Shown piece by piece: positions 1 through 7,809 of a stretch of 64,000 bases of DNA. The position numbers and the translations under genes were made by a program. The notes below the pieces were generated by a model, which saw nothing but the letters and a program-made list of their open reading frames with translations, was not told the DNA's origin and did not search any database. Source of the DNA: Bacillota bacterium. Its GTDB lineage: Bacteria > Bacillota > Clostridia > Lachnospirales > Lachnospiraceae. Positions within the stretch are counted from its first letter, which is position 1; each line of letters starts with the position of its first letter. Where the stretch lies: contig JAEWAK010000011.1 in the NCBI GenBank assembly GCA_023391695.1, forward strand, positions 1 to 64,000, in the 5' to 3' direction.

Positions 1-1
1 A

Positions 2-1603
2 TATCAGAATGATAACTTTACAGGAACCAAATGGACATATACTGCAGATTCGTCCTGGGTTGGCACAGATGTCAATGACCAGATGACATCTGTTAAAGTT
101 TTAGCGGCTGTATTCTATGCAGACATAAATTACGGCGGAACAGCAGTAGCATTGCAACCGGGAAGCTATACAATGACACAGTTGAACGCAAAAGGAATTC
201 CGAATGACTGGATGTCCTCCCTTAAGATACCAAGCGGCTGGACAGTTGAAGTATATCAGAATGATAATCTCACAGGAACCAAATGGACATTTACTGCAAG
301 TTCTTCCTCGGTTGGTTCAGCTGTCAATGACCAGATGACATCCGTTAAGATTTATATTGGTTCACCTGTATCCACTTTTATTACAACTTGTGTAAAGGAT
401 GATCTTAATAACGAGGACATGTACATATTTGACAGGGAAATATCCGGTCTCGGTTATAAAAAGGTTTTAGAAGATACAAATGTAACTAAGCAGAATTTAA
501 TCAATTATGTCCAAAGATCAGATGTAACAACCGTATATCATACGGGGCACGGTAATGAGGGGCTTGTTGCCACCGCAGACGGATATGTGACTTATGATAC
601 GATGACCCTGAATGCACAAAATACTATATTTGCAACATGCCTAACATTAGTACCTTCACAGTGGCGAAGCAAATTTGGTCCAAGTGCACAGAGTCTATTG
701 GGCTACACTAAGGTTTCATATGATTGGACTGATAATGCAGTAGCAAGGGATTTGGTTGGAGCACTTAAAAATGGAAATAATTACATGAAATCATGGTATT
801 TGGCCAATGCGAGCCAAAGTTCGTTAAGTGACCGTTGGTGCGGATATGTAAGGGAAGGATCCAATATTGTGGAATATTCAGCAAGAAATTATACTGTACC
901 CAACTCAACAACAAGTACTACTATGCAACTGGTAAGTAAAAATGGAAAAGTAAAGGTTGCCGATAATTTATTAAAGGCCGGCAAAATATTCGATACCAAA
1001 TTTAAACATGTCAAAATACATGACTTCAACATGAATAAGGTTGGAGGTAAAGAAAAAAAGAAATCTGTATTCTTCGATACCGGAGATAAGTTCTTAAATT
1101 ATGTAGATGCTTCAGCGGAAAAGGCTCAGGCTATAGCAGATAATTGGCTGCAGACTCAAAATTTGATGCAGCAGGATGCGAAGCTGGATGCTGTGACACC
1201 TGTACAGGCTGTACTTACTTCAGGCAGTGCATCTAAAATTGTTGGCTATATTGTTCGATATACCCGTGATATTGATGGTCTGAGTTTAAGAGCGACAGGG
1301 AAGGAAGATTTTATATCCGTACTTGTCAATGGAGATACTGTAGTATCATGTTCAAAGGAATGGTCCGATATCAGTGGCGTTGATTCAAGCTTTAGCGACA
1401 CAAAAGACTTACTGTCTGTTTCAGATGCAATAAAGATAGCTGGCGAATCAATTTCGCAACTAGTTAAAGCAGAATCTTTTGAAATTATAGATGCAAAACC
1501 ATGCTACGGAAAGGTTCAAGATAAGGTAGTTCCGGCTTATGAACTGATAAGTCCGGATGGAACTGGGATTATAATCAATGCGATTACTGCGGAGATAATC
1601 TGA
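2..1603 (+). CDS. Secreted beta/gamma-crystallin-like protein, 5' end outside window
   Basis: The reading frame is open from base 2, so the gene begins upstream of the window. The first ~25 codons are the end of one beta/gamma-crystallin-like domain, and a second complete domain follows (about bases 100-355) with NYGG, GIPNDWMSSLK and NDQMTSVK motifs. These domains usually bind Ca2+ and stabilise extracellular proteins. The middle (about 370-870) contains a YHTGHGNEG segment and a later ATCLTL segment, which recall the His and Cys positions of caspase-like peptidase folds; this is a weak resemblance. The C-terminal part (about 1100-1600) looks PepSY-like. No transmembrane segment is seen in the visible part. 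A rho-independent terminator follows at 1727. The function is unknown. Confidence 0.75.
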   Translation, partial: YQNDNFTGTKWTYTADSSWVGTDVNDQMTSVKVLAAVFYADINYGGTAVALQPGSYTMTQLNAKGIPNDWMSSLKIPSGWTVEVYQNDNLTGTKWTFTASSSSVGSAVNDQMTSVKIYIGSPVSTFITTCVKDDLNNEDMYIFDREISGLGYKKVLEDTNVTKQNLINYVQRSDVTTVYHTGHGNEGLVATADGYVTYDTMTLNAQNTIFATCLTLVPSQWRSKFGPSAQSLLGYTKVSYDWTDNAVARDLVGALKNGNNYMKSWYLANASQSSLSDRWCGYVREGSNIVEYSARNYTVPNSTTSTTMQLVSKNGKVKVADNLLKAGKIFDTKFKHVKIHDFNMNKVGGKEKKKSVFFDTGDKFLNYVDASAEKAQAIADNWLQTQNLMQQDAKLDAVTPVQAVLTSGSASKIVGYIVRYTRDIDGLSLRATGKEDFISVLVNGDTVVSCSKEWSDISGVDSSFSDTKDLLSVSDAIKIAGESISQLVKAESFEIIDAKPCYGKVQDKVVPAYELISPDGTGIIINAITAEII

Positions 1604-1609
1604 GATTAA

Positions 1610-1705
1610 ATGAAAAATTACAGGAGAGGGTGTTCAATCATTGTGGGATCAGTACCAGCAATCACTTCAATAATTGATTGGATGGGGACCGACAAAAATA
1701 ATTAA
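1610..1705 (+). CDS. Possible 31-residue peptide
   Basis: A short ATG-to-TAA frame fits entirely between the stop of the crystallin-like gene and that transcript's terminator. The peptide starts MKNYRRGCSIIVG and ends DWMGTDKNN, giving a basic N-terminus, one Cys at position 8 and one Trp near the end. A GGAG lies 15 nt upstream, which is farther than ideal. It could be a small secreted or signalling peptide, or a chance ORF. I do not recognise a family. Confidence 0.25.
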   Translation: MKNYRRGCSIIVGSVPAITSIIDWMGTDKNN

Positions 1706-1726
1706 TAAAGACTTATACTTTACTAA

Positions 1727-1757
1727 GGGCCGTTATTTTTATAGCGGCTCATTTTTT
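1727..1757 (+). terminator. Rho-independent terminator after crystallin-like gene
   Basis: A 9-bp stem (GGGCCGTTA with TAGCGGCTC, two G-U pairs) closes a short T-rich loop and is followed by ATTTTTT on the plus strand. Confidence 0.75.
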
Positions 1758-1772
1758 AGTTAAAATGTGTAT

Positions 1773-1807
1773 AAGGAAATATAAGTATGACCTATTTCCT
1801 TTATTTT
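1773..1807 (+). terminator. Second AT-rich hairpin with T-rich tail
   Basis: AAGGAAATA pairs with TATTTCCTT across an 11-nt loop, and TATTTTG follows on the plus strand. It could be a backup plus-strand terminator. On the minus strand it lies directly downstream of the c-di-GMP aptamer, but there it lacks a U tract. Confidence 0.4.
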
Positions 1808-1827
1808 GAAGTATAAACAGAACCTCT

Positions 1828-1903
1828 AATGGCAGCCTGGCGATCATAGCAAAAACTTTAGACCCATAGCTTTGCGTCCTTATCTTTCGATAAGTTTGCC
1901 ATG
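1828..1903 (-). promoter_or_regulatory. Cyclic-di-GMP-I (GEMM) riboswitch aptamer
   Basis: Read on the minus strand, the segment carries the hallmark order GGCAAAC, CGAAAG tetraloop hairpin, GGACGCAAAGC, a second hairpin, and GGCTGCC. The closing stem is ATGGC with GCCAT. These are the conserved blocks of class I c-di-GMP riboswitches. The aptamer starts about 43 nt after the stop of the alcohol dehydrogenase gene on the same strand. Downstream on that strand there is no gene, only the 3' end of the convergent crystallin-like gene, so the aptamer is an orphan or acts in a 3' UTR or antisense RNA. Confidence 0.88.
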
Positions 1904-1946
1904 TTTCATAAGTCTCCATTTATATCTCCTTATACTAAATGAACTA

Positions 1947-3083
1947 TTAAGGTTTTAAAACAACTTTGATACAGTTATCGGTTTTGGTATCAAAAGCTTC
2001 ATAGCCATAAGGGGCCTGGTCCATGGGAAGCTTATGGGTAATAATATCGCTGGGATCGACTCTGCCTTCTGCAATCAGCTTATAAAGTGTGGGCATAATG
2101 GGAATTACGGGGGCTTGTCCCGTCCGGATATTAACATTGCGGTTCATGATATCCCCGAAAGGAAAGGCATTATACCGGCCTCCGTAAACACCTGTTACCT
2201 GTATCGTTCCGCCCTTTCGTACGGCCTGTGTTGCCATGACAAAGGCACCCAGATAACCGCTTTGCAGCCTTAGTCCCGAACCCACAAATTCCATAGGAGT
2301 CATTTTTCCGTCCATTCCTACACAGTCTATTACCACATCTGCTCCGCTGTGGGTTATTTCTTTCAGATATTCTCCTGTGTTTTGATGCTGTTCAAAATTT
2401 ACGGTTTCCACTTTATTGTGCTTTTTGGCATGTTCCAAACGGTAACCGATATAATCTACGGCGATAACCCTTTCCGCACCGAAAACCCAGGCGAATTTTT
2501 GAGCCAGCAGGCCGATGGGACCGCACCCCAGCACAGTCACCGTGTTACCTTTTTCAACTCCCGCATTTAACACACTCCAGTAGGCCGTGGAAACCGCGTC
2601 TGCTATCAATACCAGTTTCTCATCTTCCAATTCGCAATTATCCGGAATCCGGAATGGTGTAAAGTTACCGTAAGGTACTCTCATATATTCCGCCTGTCCG
2701 CCAGGATATCCGCCGAAGGTTTCCGAATAACCGAAAAATCCCCCTGCCTCTCCGTTCGGATTGGAATTATCACACATGCAAGTCAGTCCGTGAGTACAAT
2801 AATAACATTCGCCGCAGCTTACATTAAAAGGAATGATTACCCGGTCTCCCTTCTTTAGCTTGGTAACTTCCGGCCCTGTTTCTTCTACAATACCCATGGG
2901 TTCATGGCCTATAATATAGCCTTGCGGCAGATTCGGAACCATATCATGAATCAGGTGCAGGTCGGAACCGCAGATTGCCGTGTTTGTAATTGTCACTATG
3001 ATGTCATCCGGTTTTTGGATGGTTGGTGCCGGAACATCTTTTACCATTACTTTTTTTATTCCCTGAAAAGTTACAGCTTTCAT
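1947..3083 (-). CDS. Zinc-dependent alcohol dehydrogenase (MDR family)
   Basis: A medium-chain dehydrogenase of 378 aa that oxidises an alcohol or hydrated aldehyde with NAD(P). Catalytic zinc ligands are visible as C38 and H60-E61 (GHEP). A structural zinc lobe has Cys at 90, 93, 96 and 102/104. The Rossmann motif GCGPIG lies near residue 187. Length is normal for the family. The gene follows two small coat-like genes at short spacing (18 nt from the nearer), so the three probably form one operon. B. subtilis adhB is likewise flanked by coat-like yra genes, suggesting a role around sporulation or aldehyde stress. The substrate cannot be read from sequence. Confidence 0.9.
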   Translation of the reverse strand: MKAVTFQGIKKVMVKDVPAPTIQKPDDIIVTITNTAICGSDLHLIHDMVPNLPQGYIIGHEPMGIVEETGPEVTKLKKGDRVIIPFNVSCGECYYCTHGLTCMCDNSNPNGEAGGFFGYSETFGGYPGGQAEYMRVPYGNFTPFRIPDNCELEDEKLVLIADAVSTAYWSVLNAGVEKGNTVTVLGCGPIGLLAQKFAWVFGAERVIAVDYIGYRLEHAKKHNKVETVNFEQHQNTGEYLKEITHSGADVVIDCVGMDGKMTPMEFVGSGLRLQSGYLGAFVMATQAVRKGGTIQVTGVYGGRYNAFPFGDIMNRNVNIRTGQAPVIPIMPTLYKLIAEGRVDPSDIITHKLPMDQAPYGYEAFDTKTDNCIKVVLKP

Positions 3084-3101
3084 TTAGTTTACCCTCCTTC
3101 T

Positions 3102-3464
3102 TTATTTATCAAGTGTTGCAAAGGTTCCGCGTCTGCTGGTATCTCCGGGAAACAGATCCATGCTTGCTATCTGTATGGCCGTCGTGGAAGACTCCAGATC
3201 CATTTGAAACTGTTTTTTCAGATCAACAGGATGGAGCCAGCCTTTTTCGATCATGAGTGCTGAAATTTCGCCGTGCATACGTATCGCATTATTTAATTCG
3301 CTGCGCAGTACGGTTCTGACTTCGGGAGATGCTGCTTCCGTCAGTGCAATTGCAAGATTCCTGACTCCGCTTTTGGAATTTAGCAGAAATGCCGTAGACA
3401 TTGTGGCATCAACAAGCTTAGGCATTCCTTCCGAATTTCTCACTTCTAAATAATCATTGATCAA
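3102..3464 (-). CDS. Spore coat protein, CotF/YraD-like
   Basis: 120-aa protein of the CotF-like coat family, an alpha-helical fold that resembles ferritin-like four-helix bundles. It begins MINDYLEVRNSEGMPKLVD, typical of YraD-like proteins, and continues with long amphipathic helices and no signal peptide. It is expected to be mother-cell made and deposited on the spore surface. It lies between the smaller coat-like gene (13-nt gap) and the alcohol dehydrogenase. The assignment is by sequence character and gene order. Confidence 0.75.
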   Translation of the reverse strand: MINDYLEVRNSEGMPKLVDATMSTAFLLNSKSGVRNLAIALTEAASPEVRTVLRSELNNAIRMHGEISALMIEKGWLHPVDLKKQFQMDLESSTTAIQIASMDLFPGDTSRRGTFATLDK

Positions 3465-3476
3465 CGTTTTACCTCC

Positions 3477-3686
3477 TTATCTTATTAAAGGTGCTTTCTC
3501 CAATAGTTTTTGTAATGCCTGAATGGATGTAATGGATTGCTTTACATCACGCTCCAGCAATGCTTTTAAATCCTGATCAAATACAACTCCCTCCATCATT
3601 TTGGATAAAGCCATACAAACCGTTTTCAGATTCAGCACTTCGTGTATCTGCATGGTTTCATTCGGTGCCAGTTTTTCATTTGTCAT
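3477..3686 (-). CDS. Small coat-associated helical protein
   Basis: 69-aa all-helical protein without a signal peptide or membrane segment. It begins MTNEKLAPNETMQIHEVLN; short proteins opening with an N-E-x-M-Q-I-H-E-like segment are common partners of CotF/YraD-like coat proteins in Clostridia. It is the first gene of the coat-dehydrogenase operon and is probably a spore-coat component. Confidence in function is moderate because the protein is so short. Confidence 0.6.
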   Translation of the reverse strand: MTNEKLAPNETMQIHEVLNLKTVCMALSKMMEGVVFDQDLKALLERDVKQSITSIQALQKLLEKAPLIR

Positions 3687-3897
3687 AGTATCACCTTAGC
3701 TTTCTTATCATTTTTCAATTCAGTAATGAGAACATAAGAACTTAATTGATTGTATCTGTTATATTTTTTCATAAAAAAGCAGAAATATTCGGGAGATTTT
3801 TAACTTCGATTGCAACAAGTATGGATAAAATAGACACTAATATTTAAAAAAAATTATGAAATACGGAGTTGATATAAAATTAATCTAAACTTTACGT

Positions 3898-3926
3898 TTT
3901 ATTTACAATATAATATGTGTTATAAT
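3898..3926 (+). promoter_or_regulatory. Probable promoter of Na/Pi cotransporter gene
   Basis: A consensus TATAAT (3921-3926) with a TGTG extension is preceded at 17 bp by a weak TTTATT. It lies about 50 nt before the start codon in an AT-rich stretch. Confidence 0.5.
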
Positions 3927-3978
3927 ACATTTATATGGGCTATTTTAGAATACTATGTTGATTTTAAGGAGTTGCGGT

Positions 3979-5745
3979 ATGAGTTTTTTTGATGTATTAA
4001 CCTTGGTCGGAGGCTTGGCTTTATTCCTGTATGGTATGAATACCATGGGAAATGGATTAGAAAAATCATCAGGAGGAAAACTAGAAAATTTATTGGAAAA
4101 GCTGACCTCCAATCCAATAAAGGCAGTGTTATTGGGTATGAGTGTAACGGCGATTATACAGTCATCCTCCGCAACGACAGTTATGGTTGTAGGCTTTGTA
4201 AATTCGGGCATTATGAAATTATCACAGGCAGTAGGAATCATCATGGGGGCTAATATCGGCACTACGGTCACATCCTGGCTCTTAAGCCTTTCCGGTATTG
4301 AAAGTAATAATTTCTATATTAAATTGCTGAAACCAACGGCATTTTCACCGATACTGGCATTGGTCGGTGTTATATTCCTCTTATTTATTAAGAATGAAAA
4401 GAAAAAAAATATAGGTTCTATAATGATTGGATTTTCAATTTTAATGTTTGGAATGGAAACTATGAGCAATGCGGTAATACCTTTGGCAAATGTTCCGGAA
4501 TTTACAAACATTTTAACAATGTTTTCGCAGCCATTGCTGGGCATGCTGGCAGGTGCTTTACTTACCGCGGTTATACAAAGTTCTTCTGCGTCCGTCGGGA
4601 TATTGCAGGCTTTATGTATGACAGGCTCCGTAAGTTTTGGAACCGCATTGCCGATTATTATGGGACAGAACATCGGAACTTGTATTACGGCGATACTTTC
4701 GGCTATTGGTGCCAACAAAAATGCGAAAAGAGCGGCGTTGATCCATTTATATTTCAATCTGATCGGAACAACTTTATTTATGATAGTATTCTATACTTTG
4801 AATATATTTATTAAATTTTCTTTTTTACATGATATGGTAAACCCGGCAGGTATTGCAGTTATACATAGTTTTTTTAATATAATATCTACGATTATTTTAT
4901 TGCCGTTTTCAAAAGGCCTGGAAAGACTGGCATACCTTTCCATACCTGATGAAAAGCAGGAAGCTGAGGATACGAAGAAGAATGATTTTCAACTACTGGA
5001 TATCCGTTTTCTTGATAAAACAACTTTTGCAACGGAACAGTGTAAGAATGTTACAATTAATATGGCGGAACTTACAAAGAATTCGTTATACAAAGCGATG
5101 GGGTTACTGGAAAAGTATGATGCGGATATTGAAAAAGAGATTCGGGAAATGGAAAATAAGGTTGATAAATATGAAGATGAACTTGGTACATACCTTGTTA
5201 AATTGAGTACTAAAAACCTTACGGAAAAGGATTCCAGGACAATATCCATATTGTTACACTGCATTGGTGACTTTGAGCGAATTTCAGATCATGCAATTAA
5301 CATTATGGAAACGGCAAAAGAAATACATGATAAGGAATTAAAATTTTCCAAGGAAGCATTAGTGGAAATCACAATATTTACCCAGGCGATTAAAGATATT
5401 GTATCTACTTCAATTAAAGCTTTTGAAACAGATGATTTTGCACTTGCCACCACGGTAGAACCTTTGGAGGAAGTTATTGACGGCATTAATGAGCATTTAA
5501 AAAAGAGGCATATAAGGCGTCTCCGAACTGGAAACTGTACAATCGAACTTGGTTTTGTTTTATCCGATATAATAAATAATTATGAAAGAATCGCCGACCA
5601 TTGCTCCAACATAGCGGTCTGGCTGCTTCATTCAAAGGAAGACGGCTTGGATACACATGAATATCTGGATAAGATTAAGCAGGGAAATAATGAAGAATTT
5701 AAGAATCAATATATTCAATTTAAGGAAATGTATAAATTACCTTAA
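3979..5745 (+). CDS. Na/Pi cotransporter family protein with PhoU-like tail
   Basis: 588-aa member of the NptA/PNaS family, which couples Na+ entry to phosphate uptake or export. Two inverted membrane repeats each carry the signature QSSSA (about residues 61-67 and 199-203). The C-terminal ~230 residues are soluble, helical and PhoU-like, as in many bacterial members. I chose ATG 3979 because AAGGAG stands 7 nt upstream; an earlier in-frame ATG at 3955 lacks a ribosome site and would add a non-conserved stretch. The gene stands alone, ends in a shared terminator, and may serve phosphate homeostasis. Confidence 0.88.
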   Translation: MSFFDVLTLVGGLALFLYGMNTMGNGLEKSSGGKLENLLEKLTSNPIKAVLLGMSVTAIIQSSSATTVMVVGFVNSGIMKLSQAVGIIMGANIGTTVTSWLLSLSGIESNNFYIKLLKPTAFSPILALVGVIFLLFIKNEKKKNIGSIMIGFSILMFGMETMSNAVIPLANVPEFTNILTMFSQPLLGMLAGALLTAVIQSSSASVGILQALCMTGSVSFGTALPIIMGQNIGTCITAILSAIGANKNAKRAALIHLYFNLIGTTLFMIVFYTLNIFIKFSFLHDMVNPAGIAVIHSFFNIISTIILLPFSKGLERLAYLSIPDEKQEAEDTKKNDFQLLDIRFLDKTTFATEQCKNVTINMAELTKNSLYKAMGLLEKYDADIEKEIREMENKVDKYEDELGTYLVKLSTKNLTEKDSRTISILLHCIGDFERISDHAINIMETAKEIHDKELKFSKEALVEITIFTQAIKDIVSTSIKAFETDDFALATTVEPLEEVIDGINEHLKKRHIRRLRTGNCTIELGFVLSDIINNYERIADHCSNIAVWLLHSKEDGLDTHEYLDKIKQGNNEEFKNQYIQFKEMYKLP

Positions 5746-5766
5746 AAAATTATAATTTATAAAATG

Positions 5767-5808
5767 AGCAGCGGTATTTTGAAAACAGAATACCGCTGTT
5801 CTTATTTT
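5767..5808. terminator. Bidirectional terminator between convergent genes
   Basis: AGCAGCGGTATT pairs with AATACCGCTGTT around a short loop (5767-5801), with T-rich sequence after it on the plus strand and A-rich sequence before it, which serves the minus strand. Confidence 0.8.
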
Positions 5809-5809
5809 A

Positions 5810-7603
5810 TTACATTCGGTTTAGATATCTCCATAACGTGGTTCTGCTGATACCTAACTGCTTGGCTGCGGCACTATGGTTTCCACGCTTTTGGGACAGA
5901 ACCTTAAGGATAATGTCATGGGTGATCTCATCCAGGGAACGGTTTAGGTTCAGAAAAGATTCGTCATCATCTGCCGTATAATTGCTTATAACCGTATTCC
6001 GTTCCTTATCCAGAAGCTCCATAACGGAATTGCCGGTAATATAAGGTGTTATGGTTAGGGTGGCAAGTTCATTAAGCAGCCGCTTGAACTGGGTATAGTT
6101 CTGGGGCCATTCGTATTGCTGGAGCATCTCCATGGCTCTGGGTTCAAAGCCGATAAGCTGCCTGCCCAGTTCCACATTCAGGGAACCTAAGTAAATGCTG
6201 GACAGGCTGGGTATTTCCATGGCACGTTCCCTTAAGGGAGCCAGACAGATGGTCAGGCAGGAGAGCCGTTTGACAAATTCCTGTCCGGGCTCCGGAATCA
6301 GGCCATCGCGTTTACAGGTACAGGAGAAAATCAACCGGTTGCGTTTGCTGAGGCTGATATCGATAATCTGGGACAACAGTTGGTTGCTGCGTTCTTTCGG
6401 AAGAGTCTCCACACTTTTAAAGTAAATCGTATTGCTGTTGTCGTTAAAAGGAGAGTTATAGTGGTTAGTCAGGTACTCCCAGCTTTTATCGTTTAACAGT
6501 TCACAGTCAATGGTTACGAGAGGGTTGGTATGATAGGGACTCTTGGTGTAAATGATCCGGGCAATCTGCTCCTTGCCGGTCCCGTTCTCTCCGGTGATCA
6601 TAACAGGTAAGGAACTCTGGCTGATCCGGTTGATGGAATCCAAAAGGCCGCCCATGGCACCGGTAATGCTGTAGAAGCTGTTGAAGAAAAGTTCTTCCGC
6701 TTCTTTTTTATTGGAAAACTTGATTCCGTATTTACTTGTGGCAATCGGTATCTTGGAAGCGGTAACATAAAATACAATGTAATTCTGGCTCCGGTAGTCA
6801 ATAAGACGGCTGATAACGGAAAAAAGTGTTCCGTTTATATTGCGGAACATTTTATGGTTTTGTGAGGAAATAATCTGGGGAATCTCAGAGCGGAGCATTT
6901 CATATAACTCTTCCGTATCTTCCTTATTCCAGGTTGAAAGATAGACTTCTCCTTTCGGGGAAAAAACGATGGTACAGCTTCCATCTTCCGCAATTACCTG
7001 TTTTAAAAACCTGTTTTCCTGCTTCAGCTGCAGATAGCCGGTACTTAATTTTACAGCCTGGTCAAATGCACTTATGATACCTTCATTGCCGGAAGTAATC
7101 AGAATGGCATTCAGGCTTAAGTTTTTTGCCGTAGTGTAGGTGATCATATCACCTACTACCATGCGGTAACCGTTCTGTTTTAATTGGTTTAAGGTGTCAT
7201 TTACCTCATCCTTGCTGCGGATGGTGACAATGTCAATCTTATATTGCAGCAGGTCACAGAGCAGGTGGGCACTTCCCGTAATACTGGGAAAGCCGACGAT
7301 GGCATAACGGTCGGAATAATTTTCTGCCAGCTTTATGGCACGGAGGATATCGTATACGGACAGGGAAATCTCCACTACAGGAATACTTGTCATTCTGCTT
7401 ACCATTTCTGCGGTACCGCCGCGGGAGATGATGACATCATAATTATTCTGCAGATTATGGCGGACGATTTCCACGCCATAGTTCAAATCACCTGCATATA
7501 CGTCAAGTTCCAGGTCGCTCCGCTCATTTGCAATCTTTTGCATGGCGGTCTTCATAGCTTCATAAGGGGCTATTCCCAGTATTTTTATTTTGGGGGTTGG
7601 CAT
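5810..7603 (-). CDS. PrpR-type transcriptional regulator
   Basis: 597-aa regulator. The N-terminal ~190 residues match the PrpR_N sensor domain (propionate and related acid sensing). A PAS-like region follows, then an AAA+ domain with Walker A GENGTGKE, and a C-terminal Fis-type helix-turn-helix ending GISRTTLWRYLNRM. The GAFTGA loop that contacts sigma-54 is absent and the stretch between Walker A and B is shortened, so activation probably does not depend on sigma-54. ATG 7603 has an AGGAT site 8 nt upstream; an upstream in-frame TTG at 7627 has none. It is divergent from the acid-sugar operon and is its likely regulator. Confidence 0.85.
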   Translation of the reverse strand: MPTPKIKILGIAPYEAMKTAMQKIANERSDLELDVYAGDLNYGVEIVRHNLQNNYDVIISRGGTAEMVSRMTSIPVVEISLSVYDILRAIKLAENYSDRYAIVGFPSITGSAHLLCDLLQYKIDIVTIRSKDEVNDTLNQLKQNGYRMVVGDMITYTTAKNLSLNAILITSGNEGIISAFDQAVKLSTGYLQLKQENRFLKQVIAEDGSCTIVFSPKGEVYLSTWNKEDTEELYEMLRSEIPQIISSQNHKMFRNINGTLFSVISRLIDYRSQNYIVFYVTASKIPIATSKYGIKFSNKKEAEELFFNSFYSITGAMGGLLDSINRISQSSLPVMITGENGTGKEQIARIIYTKSPYHTNPLVTIDCELLNDKSWEYLTNHYNSPFNDNSNTIYFKSVETLPKERSNQLLSQIIDISLSKRNRLIFSCTCKRDGLIPEPGQEFVKRLSCLTICLAPLRERAMEIPSLSSIYLGSLNVELGRQLIGFEPRAMEMLQQYEWPQNYTQFKRLLNELATLTITPYITGNSVMELLDKERNTVISNYTADDDESFLNLNRSLDEITHDIILKVLSQKRGNHSAAAKQLGISRTTLWRYLNRM

Positions 7604-7619
7604 ACTATCACATCCTAAC

Positions 7620-7792
7620 TGTTTCAATTTGAAATTATTGTAACATAAATGGACTGGGGTTACAAATGGAAATTTTCATATGTTTCAAAATAAAACGAAA
7701 ATTAAAGAAAGGAAGATTGATATCCGGAAAAAAATTGATTAATATAGTAATGGAGGGAATGGCAATAAATAATGACGTTCACATATGAAACA
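7620..7792. promoter_or_regulatory. Divergent control region with three TGTTTCA boxes
   Basis: TGTTTCA occurs at 7620-7626 (followed by ATT and TGAAAT, a near-palindrome) and at 7681-7687, and its complement TGAAACA occurs at 7786-7792. All lie between the PrpR-type gene and the operon it faces. They are plausible binding sites for the Fis-type helix-turn-helix. No clear consensus promoter is seen. Confidence 0.4.
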
Positions 7793-7809
7793 ATAAAGGT
7801 GGTGAAAAT

